Made by a program: the position numbers and the translations under genes. A stretch of DNA of 64,000 nucleotides from Proteobacteria bacterium SG_bin9 (lineage in GTDB: Bacteria > Pseudomonadota > Alphaproteobacteria > Rhizobiales > Xanthobacteraceae), in assembly GCA_002083525.1 (NCBI GenBank), contig LWDM01000026.1, positions 1,939 through 65,938 of the forward strand, read 5' to 3'. Shown here piece by piece: positions 25,748 through 35,140 of the stretch. Below the pieces are notes generated by a model. The model had not been told where the DNA came from and searched no databases. It worked only from the letters and a program-made list of their open reading frames with translations. Position 1 is the stretch's first letter. Every line of letters begins with the position of its first letter.

Positions 25748-26413
25748 ATGCTCAGTTTCGATCGCGTCAACGTCTGGATTGCCGGGGCTCATGTGCTCCG
25801 CGATGTCACGTTCAGTCTCGCCGCCGGCGCCACGGCCGCACTGGTCGGGCGCAACGGCGCGGGCAAGACCACCATTGCGCGCACGACCATGGGCTTTACG
25901 GAAGCCAATGGCGGCGTTGCGCTTGCTGGCGCTGATCTCAACAAGATCGCTGCACACGACCGGCCGGGGCTTGGCATCGGCTACGCGCCGGAAGACCGGC
26001 GTCTGTTCTCAGCCTTCACAGTGGAAGAGAACATCCTGTTGCCGGCGCGGGTGGCGAAGCTCGATGCGGCCGAGACCAAGCGGCGGCTCGATCGTGCTTA
26101 CGCCGTCTTGCCTGAGCTCGTGACGCTGAAGGACCGGCCAGCCGGTTCGGTCTCGGGCGGGCAGGGCAAGATGGTCGCGCTCGGCCGCGCGCTGATGCTC
26201 GGCACCAAGCTTGTCATTCTCGACGAGCCGTTCCAGGGCCTGGCTCCTGTGCTGGCTCAGCGTTACGCGGAAGCCCTGCGGCGGCTCCGCGCGCAGGACC
26301 CGGACATCACGCTCTTAATCACCGAGTCCAATCCGAAGTTGCTCGAAACCTTCGCCGACATCACGCTGACGATCGAGCGCGGCGAAATTACACCAGAGCG
26401 GCTCACGCACTGA
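25748..26413 (+). CDS. ABC transporter ATP-binding protein, LivF type
   Basis: ATPase subunit of 221 aa: Walker A GRNGAGKTT, Q-loop area IGYAPEDRRLFSAFTVEENI, signature VSGGQGKMVALGRALM, Walker B LVILDEPFQGLAP. The QGLAP after Walker B is typical of LivF. It starts 4 nt after the LivG-type stop and completes the five-gene importer. The flavoprotein gene begins 10 nt after its stop. Confidence 0.94.
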   Translation: MLSFDRVNVWIAGAHVLRDVTFSLAAGATAALVGRNGAGKTTIARTTMGFTEANGGVALAGADLNKIAAHDRPGLGIGYAPEDRRLFSAFTVEENILLPARVAKLDAAETKRRLDRAYAVLPELVTLKDRPAGSVSGGQGKMVALGRALMLGTKLVILDEPFQGLAPVLAQRYAEALRRLRAQDPDITLLITESNPKLLETFADITLTIERGEITPERLTH

Positions 26414-26423
26414 TCCGGGTGAC

Positions 26424-28148
26424 ATGACCAACACGCACGTTGCAGAAAGTACTTACGACTGCGACGTGCTCGTGATCGGATCGGGCTGCGCGGGAATGGC
26501 TGCGGCGATCACCGCGCGGCATCGCGGTCTGGATGTTCTTATTGTCGAGAAGGAGTCGCGCTTCGGCGGCACGACCGCGCGCTCAGGCGGATGGCTCTGG
26601 ATTCCCGGCACGTCGCTGGCGAAGGCGTGGGGCGTTCACGAAAGCCCGGATGCGGCGCGCACCTATCTGCGGCACGAAGCCGGCAACAGCTTCGACGAGG
26701 CGCGCGTCGATGCGTTTCTCGATGCCGGTCCAGAAGCTGTGGACTTCTTCACGACGAAAACCGCCGTGCGGTTCGATATGCCGCTCGTCTTCCCGGATTA
26801 TCACGCCGAAGCGCCCGGCGGCGTGCAGGGCGGGCGTTCGATGGTGGCGCGCCCATTCGATGGACGCGAGCTTGGCTCGCAGATCGATGACCTCGGGCAT
26901 CCGCTGCCCGAACTGACGGTGTTCGGGATGATGCTCGGCTCCGGCAAGGAAATCATCCACTTCATGCGCGCGACGCGGTCGCTCACCTCGGCGGTCTATG
27001 TCGTGAGGCGGCTCGCGCGGCAGTTTCGCGATGTGCTGCGCTACGGGCGCGGCATGACGCTGACCAACGGCAATGCACTCGCCGGGCGGCTGGCGAAGTC
27101 GGCGTTCGATCTGAAGATCCCGCTGTGGCTTTCGAGCCCTGCGAATGAATTGATCGTTGCCGATGGCGCTGTCCGTGGCGCGGTCGTGGTTCGGGGCGGC
27201 CAACCCCATCGGATCAGCGCGCGGCACGGTGTCGTGCTCGCCTGCGGCGGCTTTCCGCATGATGTTGCCCGGCGCAAGGCGCTGTTTCCACATGCGCCCA
27301 CAGGAGCTGAGCATTATTCACCGGGGCCGACGGGGAACACGGGCGACGGCTTGCGCATGGCCGAAGCGATCGGTGGACGGATCGACGACAGCTTGCCGAA
27401 TGCGGCCGCGTGGGTGCCGGTCTCGCTGACCATCCGCAAGGACGGCAGCAAGGGGGTGATGCCGCACTTCATCGATCGTGCGAAGCCGGGCGTGATTGCG
27501 GTCGGGAAGGATGGCACGCGCTTCGCCAACGAGGGCGACTCGTATCACGACTTCGTTCAGGCGATGATGCGGTCCGCGCGGCCGGGCGAGGAGCTGGCGT
27601 CGTACCTGATCTGCGATCATCGAACGTTGCGCAAATACGGTCTCGGCTGCGTGCCGCCGTTCCCGATGCCGCTCGGGCATCATCTGCGGACAGGTTACCT
27701 CAAGCGTGGCCGAACCATTGCCGAACTGGCGAGGCAAAGCTGTATCGATCCGCAGGGACTGGAAGCGGCGATCGCGAGCTTCAATGCCGGCGCGGCTGAC
27801 GGGCAGGATCCCGTCTTCGGCAAGGGGACGCGCGCTTACAATCGCTTTCAGGGCGACGCGCTGCATGGCCCCAATCCGTGCCTCGCGCCGATCAAGGACG
27901 CGCCGTTCTACGCAATCAAGATGGTCGTCGGCGATCTCGGCACCTACGCCGGCATCAAGACCGACGCGCACTCGCGCGTGCTGGACACGCGGAACCAGCC
28001 GATTGCCGGCCTCTACGCCGCCGGCAACGACATCGCGAGCATCATGGGCGGCAACTACCCCGGTGCAGGGATCACACTCGGCCCGGCGCTGACGTTCGGC
28101 TACATCGCCGGACGTCACATTGCGGATACCGCGGAAGCTGTGCGATGA
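26424..28148 (+). CDS. FAD-dependent oxidoreductase (3-ketosteroid dehydrogenase / fumarate reductase flavoprotein type)
   Basis: Flavoprotein of 574 aa. An N-terminal Rossmann motif VIGSGCAGMAAAITA (about 16-30) and the GGTTARSGGWLWIPG segment are characteristic of KstD-like dehydrogenases. A C-terminal FAD-closing block YAAGNDIASIMGGNYPGAGITLG is also present. The family introduces double bonds next to a carbonyl or reduces them. Co-transcription with the LIV-type importer (10-nt gap) implies that the imported compound or its product is oxidised here. A steroid substrate is not implied. Confidence 0.88.
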   Translation: MTNTHVAESTYDCDVLVIGSGCAGMAAAITARHRGLDVLIVEKESRFGGTTARSGGWLWIPGTSLAKAWGVHESPDAARTYLRHEAGNSFDEARVDAFLDAGPEAVDFFTTKTAVRFDMPLVFPDYHAEAPGGVQGGRSMVARPFDGRELGSQIDDLGHPLPELTVFGMMLGSGKEIIHFMRATRSLTSAVYVVRRLARQFRDVLRYGRGMTLTNGNALAGRLAKSAFDLKIPLWLSSPANELIVADGAVRGAVVVRGGQPHRISARHGVVLACGGFPHDVARRKALFPHAPTGAEHYSPGPTGNTGDGLRMAEAIGGRIDDSLPNAAAWVPVSLTIRKDGSKGVMPHFIDRAKPGVIAVGKDGTRFANEGDSYHDFVQAMMRSARPGEELASYLICDHRTLRKYGLGCVPPFPMPLGHHLRTGYLKRGRTIAELARQSCIDPQGLEAAIASFNAGAADGQDPVFGKGTRAYNRFQGDALHGPNPCLAPIKDAPFYAIKMVVGDLGTYAGIKTDAHSRVLDTRNQPIAGLYAAGNDIASIMGGNYPGAGITLGPALTFGYIAGRHIADTAEAVR

Positions 28149-28252
28149 CGGTTTCGCGACGTCCGAAAAAATCCCGATAAACGCTGCCGGAAGCCCTTTC
28201 CAGCGCAGTCCACATGTCATAAGCACGGCGCGATTTTACGAACGCAGTGCAC

Positions 28253-29875
28253 ATGATCCGTCTCGACAACATCAGCAAGCAGAACGGCCACCAGATCCTG
28301 TTTATCGAAGCGTCCGCGGCGCTTCTGAAGGGCGAAAAGATCGGCCTCGTCGGCCCGAACGGCGCTGGGAAAACCACGCTGTTCCGGATGGTCACCGGTC
28401 AGGAGCTCCCGGACGAGGGGCAGGTCGTCGCCGAGCGCGGCGTCACCATCGGCTATTTCAGCCAGGATGTCGGCGAGATGTCCGGTCATAGCGCGGTCTC
28501 CGAGGTGATGAATAGCGTCGGTCCGGTCAGCGAGGTCGCGGCCGAGCTGAAAGAGCTCGAGACGGCGATGGCCGATCCGGATCGCGTGGACGAGATGGAG
28601 ACGATCATCGAGCGCTACGGCGAGGTGCAGGCGCGCTTCGAAGAGCTCGACGGTTATGGTCTCGAAGCCCGCGCGCGCGAAATTCTTGCAGGCCTCAGCT
28701 TCAGCCAGGAAATGATGGATGGCGACGTCGGCAAACTCTCTGGCGGTTGGAAGATGCGCGTCGCGCTTGCGCGTGTGCTCCTGATGCGGCCGGAAGCGAT
28801 GCTGCTCGACGAACCGAGCAACCACCTCGATCTCGAAAGCCTGATCTGGCTCGAGTCCTTCCTGAAGGGCTACGAGGGCGCCTTGATGCTGACCTCGCAT
28901 GATCGCGAGTTCATGAACCGCATCGTCACCAAGATCGTCGAGATCGACGGCGGCGGACTCACGACCTATTCGGGCAACTACGAGTTTTACGAGCAGCAGC
29001 GCGCGCTGAACGAAAAGCAGCAGCAGGCGCAGTTCGAGCGCCAGCAGGCGATGCTCGCCAAGGAAATCAAGTTCATCGAACGCTTCAAGGCGCGCGCCTC
29101 GCATGCGGCGCAGGTGCAAAGTCGGGTCAAGAAGCTCGAGAAGATCGAGCGGGTCGAGCCGCCTAAGCGCCGCCAGACGATCGCGTTCGACTTCCTGCCG
29201 GCGCCGCGCTCGGGCGAGGACGTTGTCAGCCTGAAGAACGTGCACAAGGGTTACGGCAGCAAGCGCATCTATGACGGGCTGGACTTCATGATCCGCCGCA
29301 GGGAACGCTGGTGCGTCATGGGCATCAACGGCGCCGGCAAGTCGACGCTGCTCAAGCTCGTCGCGGGCTCCGCCGAACCCGATACCGGCACGGTGTCGGT
29401 CGGCGGCAGCGTGAAGATGGGATACTTCGCGCAGCACGCGATGGAGTTGCTCGACGGCGAGCGCACCGTGTTCGAACAGCTGGAGTACACGTTTCCGCAG
29501 GCAGGGCAGGGCTCGCTGCGCGCGCTGGCCGGTTGCTTCGGATTCTCGGGCGATGATGTCGAGAAGCGCTGCCGCGTGCTGTCGGGCGGTGAGAAGGCGC
29601 GCCTCGTGATGGCGCTGATGCTGTTCGATCCGCCGAACTTCCTGGTGCTCGACGAGCCGACCAACCACCTCGATATGGCGACCAAGGAAATGCTGATCGC
29701 CGCGCTGTCGAACTACGAAGGCACGATGTTGTTCGTCTCGCACGACCGGCATTTCCTCGCCGCGCTCTCGAACCGCGTGCTGGAGCTGACGCCCGAAGGC
29801 GTTCACCAGTACGGCGGCGGCTACACCGAATATGTCGAGCGTACCGGGCAGGAAGCGCCGGGACTGCGGAGCTGA
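28253..29875 (+). CDS. ABC-F family ATPase (YbiT/Uup-like)
   Basis: Soluble protein of 540 aa with two ATPase domains and no membrane segment. Domain 1: Walker A GPNGAGKT (34-41), signature KLSGGWKMRV, Walker B MLLDEPSNHLDLES. Then a charged linker rich in Gln/Glu/Lys (NEKQQQAQFERQQAML) as in ABC-F proteins. Domain 2: Walker A GINGAGKS, signature VLSGGEKARLV and FLVLDEPTNHLDMAT. ABC-F proteins act on the ribosome E site in translation or antibiotic protection. ATG 28253 is preferred over the GTG at 28247. It stands alone after 104 bp without genes. Confidence 0.93.
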   Translation: MIRLDNISKQNGHQILFIEASAALLKGEKIGLVGPNGAGKTTLFRMVTGQELPDEGQVVAERGVTIGYFSQDVGEMSGHSAVSEVMNSVGPVSEVAAELKELETAMADPDRVDEMETIIERYGEVQARFEELDGYGLEARAREILAGLSFSQEMMDGDVGKLSGGWKMRVALARVLLMRPEAMLLDEPSNHLDLESLIWLESFLKGYEGALMLTSHDREFMNRIVTKIVEIDGGGLTTYSGNYEFYEQQRALNEKQQQAQFERQQAMLAKEIKFIERFKARASHAAQVQSRVKKLEKIERVEPPKRRQTIAFDFLPAPRSGEDVVSLKNVHKGYGSKRIYDGLDFMIRRRERWCVMGINGAGKSTLLKLVAGSAEPDTGTVSVGGSVKMGYFAQHAMELLDGERTVFEQLEYTFPQAGQGSLRALAGCFGFSGDDVEKRCRVLSGGEKARLVMALMLFDPPNFLVLDEPTNHLDMATKEMLIAALSNYEGTMLFVSHDRHFLAALSNRVLELTPEGVHQYGGGYTEYVERTGQEAPGLRS

Positions 29876-29879
29876 GCGC

Positions 29880-30512
29880 TTAGCGCAGCGTCATGCCCGT
29901 TGCGGCTTCCAACTCCGGCAAAGCCTGCGCCACGCTCGTCACCTTGATTGTGGTCATGCCCATGTCGCGCGCCGGCTTCAGGTTGACGCCAAGGTCGTCG
30001 AGGTAGACGCAGCGCTTCGGATCGACGCCGAGCGCCTCGACCATCATCTGATAAATGCGCGGGTCGGGCTTTCGCAGCCCGATCTTGGCCGACTCGATCA
30101 CGTGATTGAACAATGCCATCACCTCGGCGACGTAGAGTGAGCGGCCGCTCTTGCTGCCGATCGCGTTCGCGGGGAGGTTGTTGGTTATGCAACCAGTCTT
30201 AAAACGCGCATGGATGCGTCGAAGCGCCTCGATCATCTCCGGCCGCAGGTCGCCGGACAGGAGCGGCAGCACATCCCCGCCGCGCACCTCCGCGCCCAGC
30301 GCGCGGGATTCCTCGGCAAACAGCCGGTCGAAAGTGTCGATATCGATCTCGGCCCGCTCGAATTTCGCCCAGGCATTCTCGAGGTGATTGGCGGCATTGG
30401 TGCGCCGGATGATGTCGGCGGGAAGGCCGCGCTCAGTCTCAAATCGCGCAAAGGCCTCGAACGGCGAGGTCGTGATCACCCCACCGAAGTCCCAAATCAC
30501 TGCTTCAATCAT
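29880..30512 (-). CDS. HAD-superfamily hydrolase (subfamily IA)
   Basis: Probable phosphatase or dehalogenase of 210 aa, cytoplasmic. Motif I is WDFGGVI with nucleophile Asp8; the usual second acid is Gly10, as in YihX-like and epoxide-hydrolase N-domain relatives. Motif II includes TGCITNN, motif III is GLRKPDPRIY and motif IV VYLDDLGVNLKPA. ATG 30512 begins right at this conserved core; the long upstream extension to 30803 lacks family sequence. Converges with the ABC-F gene, 4 nt between stops. Confidence 0.88.
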   Translation of the reverse strand: MIEAVIWDFGGVITTSPFEAFARFETERGLPADIIRRTNAANHLENAWAKFERAEIDIDTFDRLFAEESRALGAEVRGGDVLPLLSGDLRPEMIEALRRIHARFKTGCITNNLPANAIGSKSGRSLYVAEVMALFNHVIESAKIGLRKPDPRIYQMMVEALGVDPKRCVYLDDLGVNLKPARDMGMTTIKVTSVAQALPELEAATGMTLR

Positions 30513-30854
30513 CGATACCGCCAAGATGTGAATGCGCTTTCGGTGGACGGCTAACATGACCGTCACGCCAGAACCAGTCCGGCGCGTGCATCGCGCGCTG
30601 CACTGCGATGCTCGTTTGTTGTGCGGCGGTTGGGGGCCGTCCCTCGTAACCTTTCTCGCAACTGCGTGATCGGGTGCGCCCAAGCTACGCACTTGATTCC
30701 GCGTCATTGTTTCCTCAAGCTGTAGCGGGGTCGGAATTCGCGTCGGCGGACCGGACACCAACAACAACGTTGCCATCGGCGACAATAAGAAGACGTCATT
30801 CAAGAAACGTTCTCCCCTCGTCGATGTGTCGACACGAAACGGAGGAGGAAGCGA
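30513..30854. other. 342-bp divergent intergenic region
   Basis: Lies between the HAD gene and the TRAP binding-protein gene. I see no convincing gene in it. Just before the downstream ribosome site it holds a perfect 10-bp palindrome GTGTCGACAC (30826-30835) and then GGAGGAGG (30841-30848). A promoter for the binding-protein gene is expected here, but no consensus -35/-10 pair stands out. Confidence 0.5.
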
Positions 30855-31943
30855 ATGAAACGTCGTGAATTTCTGAAGGCGGGAGGCCTCGGCCTTGCCG
30901 CGTCTGCGGTTGCTGCGCCCGCGATTGCGCAGTCGATGCCCGAAATCAAATGGCGCCTCGCGGCGAGTTGGCCGAAGTCGCTCGACACGCTCTATGGTGG
31001 CTGCGAGTTCTTCACCAAGCGCGTCGCGGAAATCACCGACAACAAATTCCAGATCCAGCCGTTCGCGGCCGGCGAGATCGTCGGCGGCCTTCAGGTGCTC
31101 GACGCCGTGCAGAACGGCACCGTCGAAATGGGCAACACAGCACTCTACTACTACTGGGGCAAGAATCCGGCGTTTACGTTCGGCACTTCATTGCCGTTCG
31201 GCCTGAACACGCGCCAGCACATGTCGTGGATGCTGTTCGACGGCGGCATGGCGCTGCTCAACGATCTGCTCAAGGAATACAACGTCCATGGCGTGCCGAC
31301 CGGCTCGACCGGAGCGCAGATGGGCGGCTGGTTCCGCAAGGAGATCAAGTCGACCGAAGACCTCAAGGGTCTGAAGTTCCGCGTCGGCGGTTTCGCCGGA
31401 ACGATCATCGCCAAGGTCGGCGGCGTGCCGCAACAGATCGCGGCCGGCGATATCTATCCGTCGCTGGAGAAGGGCACGATCGACGCGGCCGAGTGGGTCG
31501 GACCTTACGACGACGAAAAGCTCGGCTTCGTGAAGGTTGCGAAGTATTATTACTATCCGGGCTGGTGGGAAGGTACCGGCCAGGGCCACAACATCATGAA
31601 CATGCAGAAGTGGAACGATCTGCCGAAGCACTATCAGGCAGCGATCACGGCCGCGTCGCATGAGCAGTTCGCGTGGGTGACCGGCAAGTACGACTACGTC
31701 AATCCGGGCGCGCTGAAGCGGCTGATCGCATCGGGTGCGATCCTGAAGCCCTTCCCGCAGGAAGTGCTCGAGACCTGCTACAAGGCGGCGAACGAAATCT
31801 ATGCCGACTTGTCGAAGAACAACGCGCACTTCAACAAGATGCATTCGAGCCTCTCGAACTATCGCAACGAGTCGTTCGCCTGGATGCAGGTGGCAGAACT
31901 GTCATTCGACAGCTTCATGATGCGGATGCGCACGCGCACCTGA
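30855..31943 (+). CDS. TRAP transporter substrate-binding protein, DctP family
   Basis: Periplasmic receptor of 362 aa. N-terminal twin-arginine-type signal KRREFLKAGG followed by a hydrophobic stretch, cleavage near AIAQ. The mature part has the DctP elements EIKWRLAASWPKSLDTLYGG, KGLKFRVGGFAGTIIAKVGGVPQQI and IDAAEWVGPYDDEKLGF, which fit the TakP-like subgroup binding 2-oxo acids. The strong GGAGGAGG upstream decides ATG 30855. No DctQ or DctM membrane genes are adjacent; the gene is alone and ends in a strong terminator, so it must work with a transporter encoded elsewhere. Confidence 0.92.
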   Translation: MKRREFLKAGGLGLAASAVAAPAIAQSMPEIKWRLAASWPKSLDTLYGGCEFFTKRVAEITDNKFQIQPFAAGEIVGGLQVLDAVQNGTVEMGNTALYYYWGKNPAFTFGTSLPFGLNTRQHMSWMLFDGGMALLNDLLKEYNVHGVPTGSTGAQMGGWFRKEIKSTEDLKGLKFRVGGFAGTIIAKVGGVPQQIAAGDIYPSLEKGTIDAAEWVGPYDDEKLGFVKVAKYYYYPGWWEGTGQGHNIMNMQKWNDLPKHYQAAITAASHEQFAWVTGKYDYVNPGALKRLIASGAILKPFPQEVLETCYKAANEIYADLSKNNAHFNKMHSSLSNYRNESFAWMQVAELSFDSFMMRMRTRT

Positions 31944-31966
31944 TATCTTTTCCATCTGAGTGAACA

Positions 31967-31998
31967 AAGCCCCGGAGAGCCATCTCCGGGGCTTCTTT
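31967..31998 (+). terminator. Strong hairpin terminator after the TRAP binding-protein gene
   Basis: Perfect 12-bp stem AAGCCCCGGAGA (31967-31978) / TCTCCGGGGCTT (31983-31994) with a 4-nt loop GCCA, followed by CTTT. It lies 23 bp after the stop codon. The T tract is short and interrupted, but the stem is very stable. Confidence 0.85.
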
Positions 31999-32045
31999 AC
32001 TCAGGGAACGGATGTGGCAGTGTGCGGGCGAAAGAGGGACGACGT

Positions 32046-33017
32046 ATGCCGGGACGTTTCGTTTGTCTCGTCGCCGCGCTTGCCGTTGCCGGTATGACCG
32101 GCGCGCAAGCGCGCGACGATTATCCCAATCGCCCGATCACATGGGTCGTTCCGTTCACGCCGGGCGGCATCACCGACACGAATGCACGCCTTGTCGCCGA
32201 CGAACTCTCGAAGGTTCTCGGCCAGTCGGTGGTGGTCGACAATCGTGGCGGCGCTGGCGGCACGATCGGCACCGAGCAGGTCGCGCGCGCCGCGCCTGAC
32301 GGTTACACCATGGTCTACGCGACGCAGGGAACGATGGCGGCGAATGTCTCGTTGCGAAAGGCGCTTCCGTACGATCCGCTGAAAAACTTCGTGCCGGTGC
32401 ACGTGGTGGCGGAGACGCCGAACATTCTCGCAGCCTCGCCGACGGCGCCCTTCAGCACGCTGGATGAACTCGTGGCTTACGCGAAAAAGCATCCCGGCAA
32501 GATCACGTACGGTTCGTCCGGCGCGGGAACGGCGACGCATCTCGTTGCCGAATTGTTCAAGGCCGTCGCCGGCGTCGAGATCATGCATATCCCGTACAAG
32601 GGCAGCGCGCCGGCGATGACGGACCTGCTCGGCGGGCGGATCGACATCATGTTCGACTATCCGGTCACGGTCGGCCCGCACGCCGATGCCGGAAAGCTGA
32701 AATTGCTAGCGACGACAGCTGCGAGCCGTCTCGCCGTGATGCCGAAAGTGCCGACCATGGCGGAGCTCGGCTTCAAGGATCTCATCACCGAAAGCTGGTC
32801 GGGGGTGATGGTGCCGGCCGGCACGCCGGACGCGGTGGTCGATCGGCTGGCGGCCGCCGTGCGGGTGGCGATCACCTCCGACCGTGTCCGCGAACAGCTC
32901 GACAAGTTCGGCAGCCGGGCGGTGCTACTGCAGAAAGGCGACATGCGTTCGCTGATCGAGCGCGAAATCGTGCGGTGGGCGGATGTCATTGCCAAATCAG
33001 GCATCGAGAAACAGTAG
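32046..33017 (+). CDS. Tripartite tricarboxylate transporter binding protein (Bug/TctC family)
   Basis: Periplasmic receptor of 323 aa with a Sec signal peptide (to about AQARDD). The Bug-family pattern is clear: YPNRPITWVVPFTPGGITDT near the N-terminus, VDNRGGAGGTIGTEQVARAAPDGYT, then PYKGSAPAMTDLLGGRIDIMF. ATG 32046 is preferred over the GTG at 32022 because AGAGGGA lies at a proper distance. TctA/TctB membrane genes are absent nearby, as for most Bug proteins, so a partner elsewhere or a sensing role is likely. Ligand unknown, typically a carboxylate. Confidence 0.9.
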   Translation: MPGRFVCLVAALAVAGMTGAQARDDYPNRPITWVVPFTPGGITDTNARLVADELSKVLGQSVVVDNRGGAGGTIGTEQVARAAPDGYTMVYATQGTMAANVSLRKALPYDPLKNFVPVHVVAETPNILAASPTAPFSTLDELVAYAKKHPGKITYGSSGAGTATHLVAELFKAVAGVEIMHIPYKGSAPAMTDLLGGRIDIMFDYPVTVGPHADAGKLKLLATTAASRLAVMPKVPTMAELGFKDLITESWSGVMVPAGTPDAVVDRLAAAVRVAITSDRVREQLDKFGSRAVLLQKGDMRSLIEREIVRWADVIAKSGIEKQ

Positions 33018-33124
33018 AGTCACGCTTTCGCATGCCTCTTACTCACCGCAATGGCTTGAGGCGTGGGCGCGATTTGCGTATTGAGGCGCTCCCGGCGGCA
33101 TTGCCGCTTCGTTGAGACTTCGCC

Positions 33125-34021
33125 GTGAACGCCTCCGCGCTGCCGAGCCAATCGAATCTGAAAGCCGCGCTCTGGATGGTCGGCTGGCTGGCCGCCATGC
33201 TGATGATGCTGGTGGCGGGACGTGCCACCGCGCGCGAACTCGACGTTTTCCAGATCATGGAAATGCGATCGCTGATCGGCATTCTCCTGCTCTATCCGCT
33301 GATTTATCGGCAGGGCGGCTTCGCGACGTTGCGCACGACCCGGCCGCTGCAGCATATCCTTCGCAACAGCGCGCACTACATTTCGCAGTATCTCTGGTTT
33401 GTCGCGCTGACACTGATCCCGATCGCACAGGTCGTCTCGATCGAGTTCACCATGCCGATCTGGACGGCAATCTTCGCGGCGATGTTCCTCGGCGAGCGAA
33501 TTACCCTCTGGAAGGCGCTGGCAATCGTTCTTGGACTGGCCGGCGTTCTCGTGATCGTGCGGCCGAACTTCAACGCGGTGAACACGGGACAGCTGATCAT
33601 GGTCGCGGCGGCGATCGGCTTTGGCATCTCGATCGTGCTGATCAAGTCGCTGACGCGCACGGACAGTGTCGTAACCATCATCTTCTGGATGCTGGTGATT
33701 CAGTCCGTGATCGGCCTCATTCCGGCGATCTATGTCTGGACAACGCCTTCGGCGCAGGTCTGGCCGTGGCTGCTGGTCGTTGCGTTCTGCGGTGCTTACT
33801 CGCACTATTGCATGGCGCAGGCGATGCGCTATGCGGACGCGACCGTGGTGATCCCGATGGATTTCCTGCGTATGCCGCTCAGCGCCGTGGTCGGATGGTT
33901 CGTCTACAACGAGACGCTCGACATGTTCACGGCGGTCGGTGTCGCACTGATCCTGCTCGGCAACCTGCTTAACCTGAAGCGCGCGCCGGCAAGCGCCGCC
34001 AGCGCTCAGGCCTCCGCGTAA
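33125..34021 (+). CDS. DMT-superfamily permease (EamA domains)
   Basis: Inner-membrane protein of 298 aa with ten predicted hydrophobic segments in two EamA repeats: the first contains TLIPIAQVVSIEFTMPIWTAI, the second MRYADATVVIPMDFLRMPLSA. Family members export metabolites or amino acids. The start is GTG 33125 with only a weak upstream ribosome site. Its 3' end overlaps the convergent reductase gene by 16 nt (34006-34021). Confidence 0.9.
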   Translation: MNASALPSQSNLKAALWMVGWLAAMLMMLVAGRATARELDVFQIMEMRSLIGILLLYPLIYRQGGFATLRTTRPLQHILRNSAHYISQYLWFVALTLIPIAQVVSIEFTMPIWTAIFAAMFLGERITLWKALAIVLGLAGVLVIVRPNFNAVNTGQLIMVAAAIGFGISIVLIKSLTRTDSVVTIIFWMLVIQSVIGLIPAIYVWTTPSAQVWPWLLVVAFCGAYSHYCMAQAMRYADATVVIPMDFLRMPLSAVVGWFVYNETLDMFTAVGVALILLGNLLNLKRAPASAASAQASA

Positions 34022-35109
34022 ACCGGATAATCGGTGTAGCCCTTCGATCCGCCGGAGTAGAACGTCGCGCGGTCGTATGGCGTCAGCGGCACGTTCTTGC
34101 GGATGCGCTCGGGCAAATCCGGATTCGAGATGAACAGGCGGCCGAAGGCGATTGCGTCGGCGTTGCCGGCGGCAACCATGGCGGTCGCGGTCTCGGGTCG
34201 GAAGTTGCCGGCGGCGATCAGCACGCCCTTCCAGTGCGGCCGGAACAGTTCGGCAGCCGACGGTACGTTCTGATGATCGACTTCAGCCTGGCCGGCACCG
34301 CTTGCGCGCGGCTCGATGAAGTGAAGGTAGACGGGCTTCAGCTTGGACATCTCCTGCACGACATGGGTGTAAAGCGGCATCGGCTCGGCTTCACCGCTGT
34401 CGTTGGCGATGCCGAAGGGTGAGAGCCGCACGCCGACGCGCTCTGCGCCCCAGACGCCGATGACAGCCTTGGTCACCTCAAGCAGCAGACGCGCGCGATT
34501 CTCAATCGATCCGCCATACGCATCGGTGCGCTGGTTGGTCTTCGACTGCAGGAATTGCTCGAGCAGATAGCCGTTGGCGCCGTGAATCTCGACGCCATCG
34601 AAGCCGGCGGCGAGCGCGTTACGCGCCGCCTCCGTGTAGCTGGCGATGATGCCGGGGATTTCAGACGTCTCGAGTGCGCGCGGGGTCTCGAACGGCTCGC
34701 GTTTGAAGGCGGCCGAGAACGCATGTCCAGCGGGCTTCACGGCAGAGGGCGCGATCGGCAATGCGCCGCCCGGCTGATGCGAGGAGTGCGAAATGCGGCC
34801 GACGTGCCAGAGCTGCAGGAAGATCAGTCCGCCCCTGGTGTGGACGGCGTCGACGACTTTCTTCCAGCCTGCGACTTGCGCTTGCGAGTGAATGCCAGGC
34901 GTGCGCGGCGCGCCCTGGCCTGTGAGCGCCACCTGCGAGGCTTCGGCGATGATCAGGCCGCCCTTGGTCGCGCGTTGGCCGTAGTACTCCGCATTCATCT
35001 CGACCGGTGCGAGCTCCTCGGCGCTCGCGCGCATCCGCGTCAGCGGCGCCATCGCGACGCGATGGGTGAGGGTGTAGGGGCCGAGCTTCAGCGGCGAAAA
35101 CAGCGACAT
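34006..35109 (-). CDS. Alkene reductase, old yellow enzyme family (NemA-like)
   Basis: FMN-dependent enoate reductase of 367 aa. The OYE active-site pair His176/Asn179 (VEIHGANGYL) with Tyr181 is present, and other family blocks are FLQLWHVGRISH, NQRTDAYGGSIENR and the C-terminal FGRLFISNPDLP. It reduces activated C=C bonds, nitro groups or nitrate esters using NAD(P)H. It is the last gene of a leftward operon, 31 bp after an acetamidase/formamidase gene, presumably driven by the promoter facing the TetR gene. Confidence 0.93.
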   Translation of the reverse strand: MSLFSPLKLGPYTLTHRVAMAPLTRMRASAEELAPVEMNAEYYGQRATKGGLIIAEASQVALTGQGAPRTPGIHSQAQVAGWKKVVDAVHTRGGLIFLQLWHVGRISHSSHQPGGALPIAPSAVKPAGHAFSAAFKREPFETPRALETSEIPGIIASYTEAARNALAAGFDGVEIHGANGYLLEQFLQSKTNQRTDAYGGSIENRARLLLEVTKAVIGVWGAERVGVRLSPFGIANDSGEAEPMPLYTHVVQEMSKLKPVYLHFIEPRASGAGQAEVDHQNVPSAAELFRPHWKGVLIAAGNFRPETATAMVAAGNADAIAFGRLFISNPDLPERIRKNVPLTPYDRATFYSGGSKGYTDYPVYAEA

Positions 35110-35140
35110 GACGAACTCCCAGTTATCGATCTTTTTCTGA

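Noticed and set aside
30826..30835. Palindrome GTGTCGACAC as an operator.
   Set aside because: Ten-bp GC-rich palindromes occur by chance in such DNA; no neighbouring regulator gene supports it, so it is only noted in the intergenic entry.
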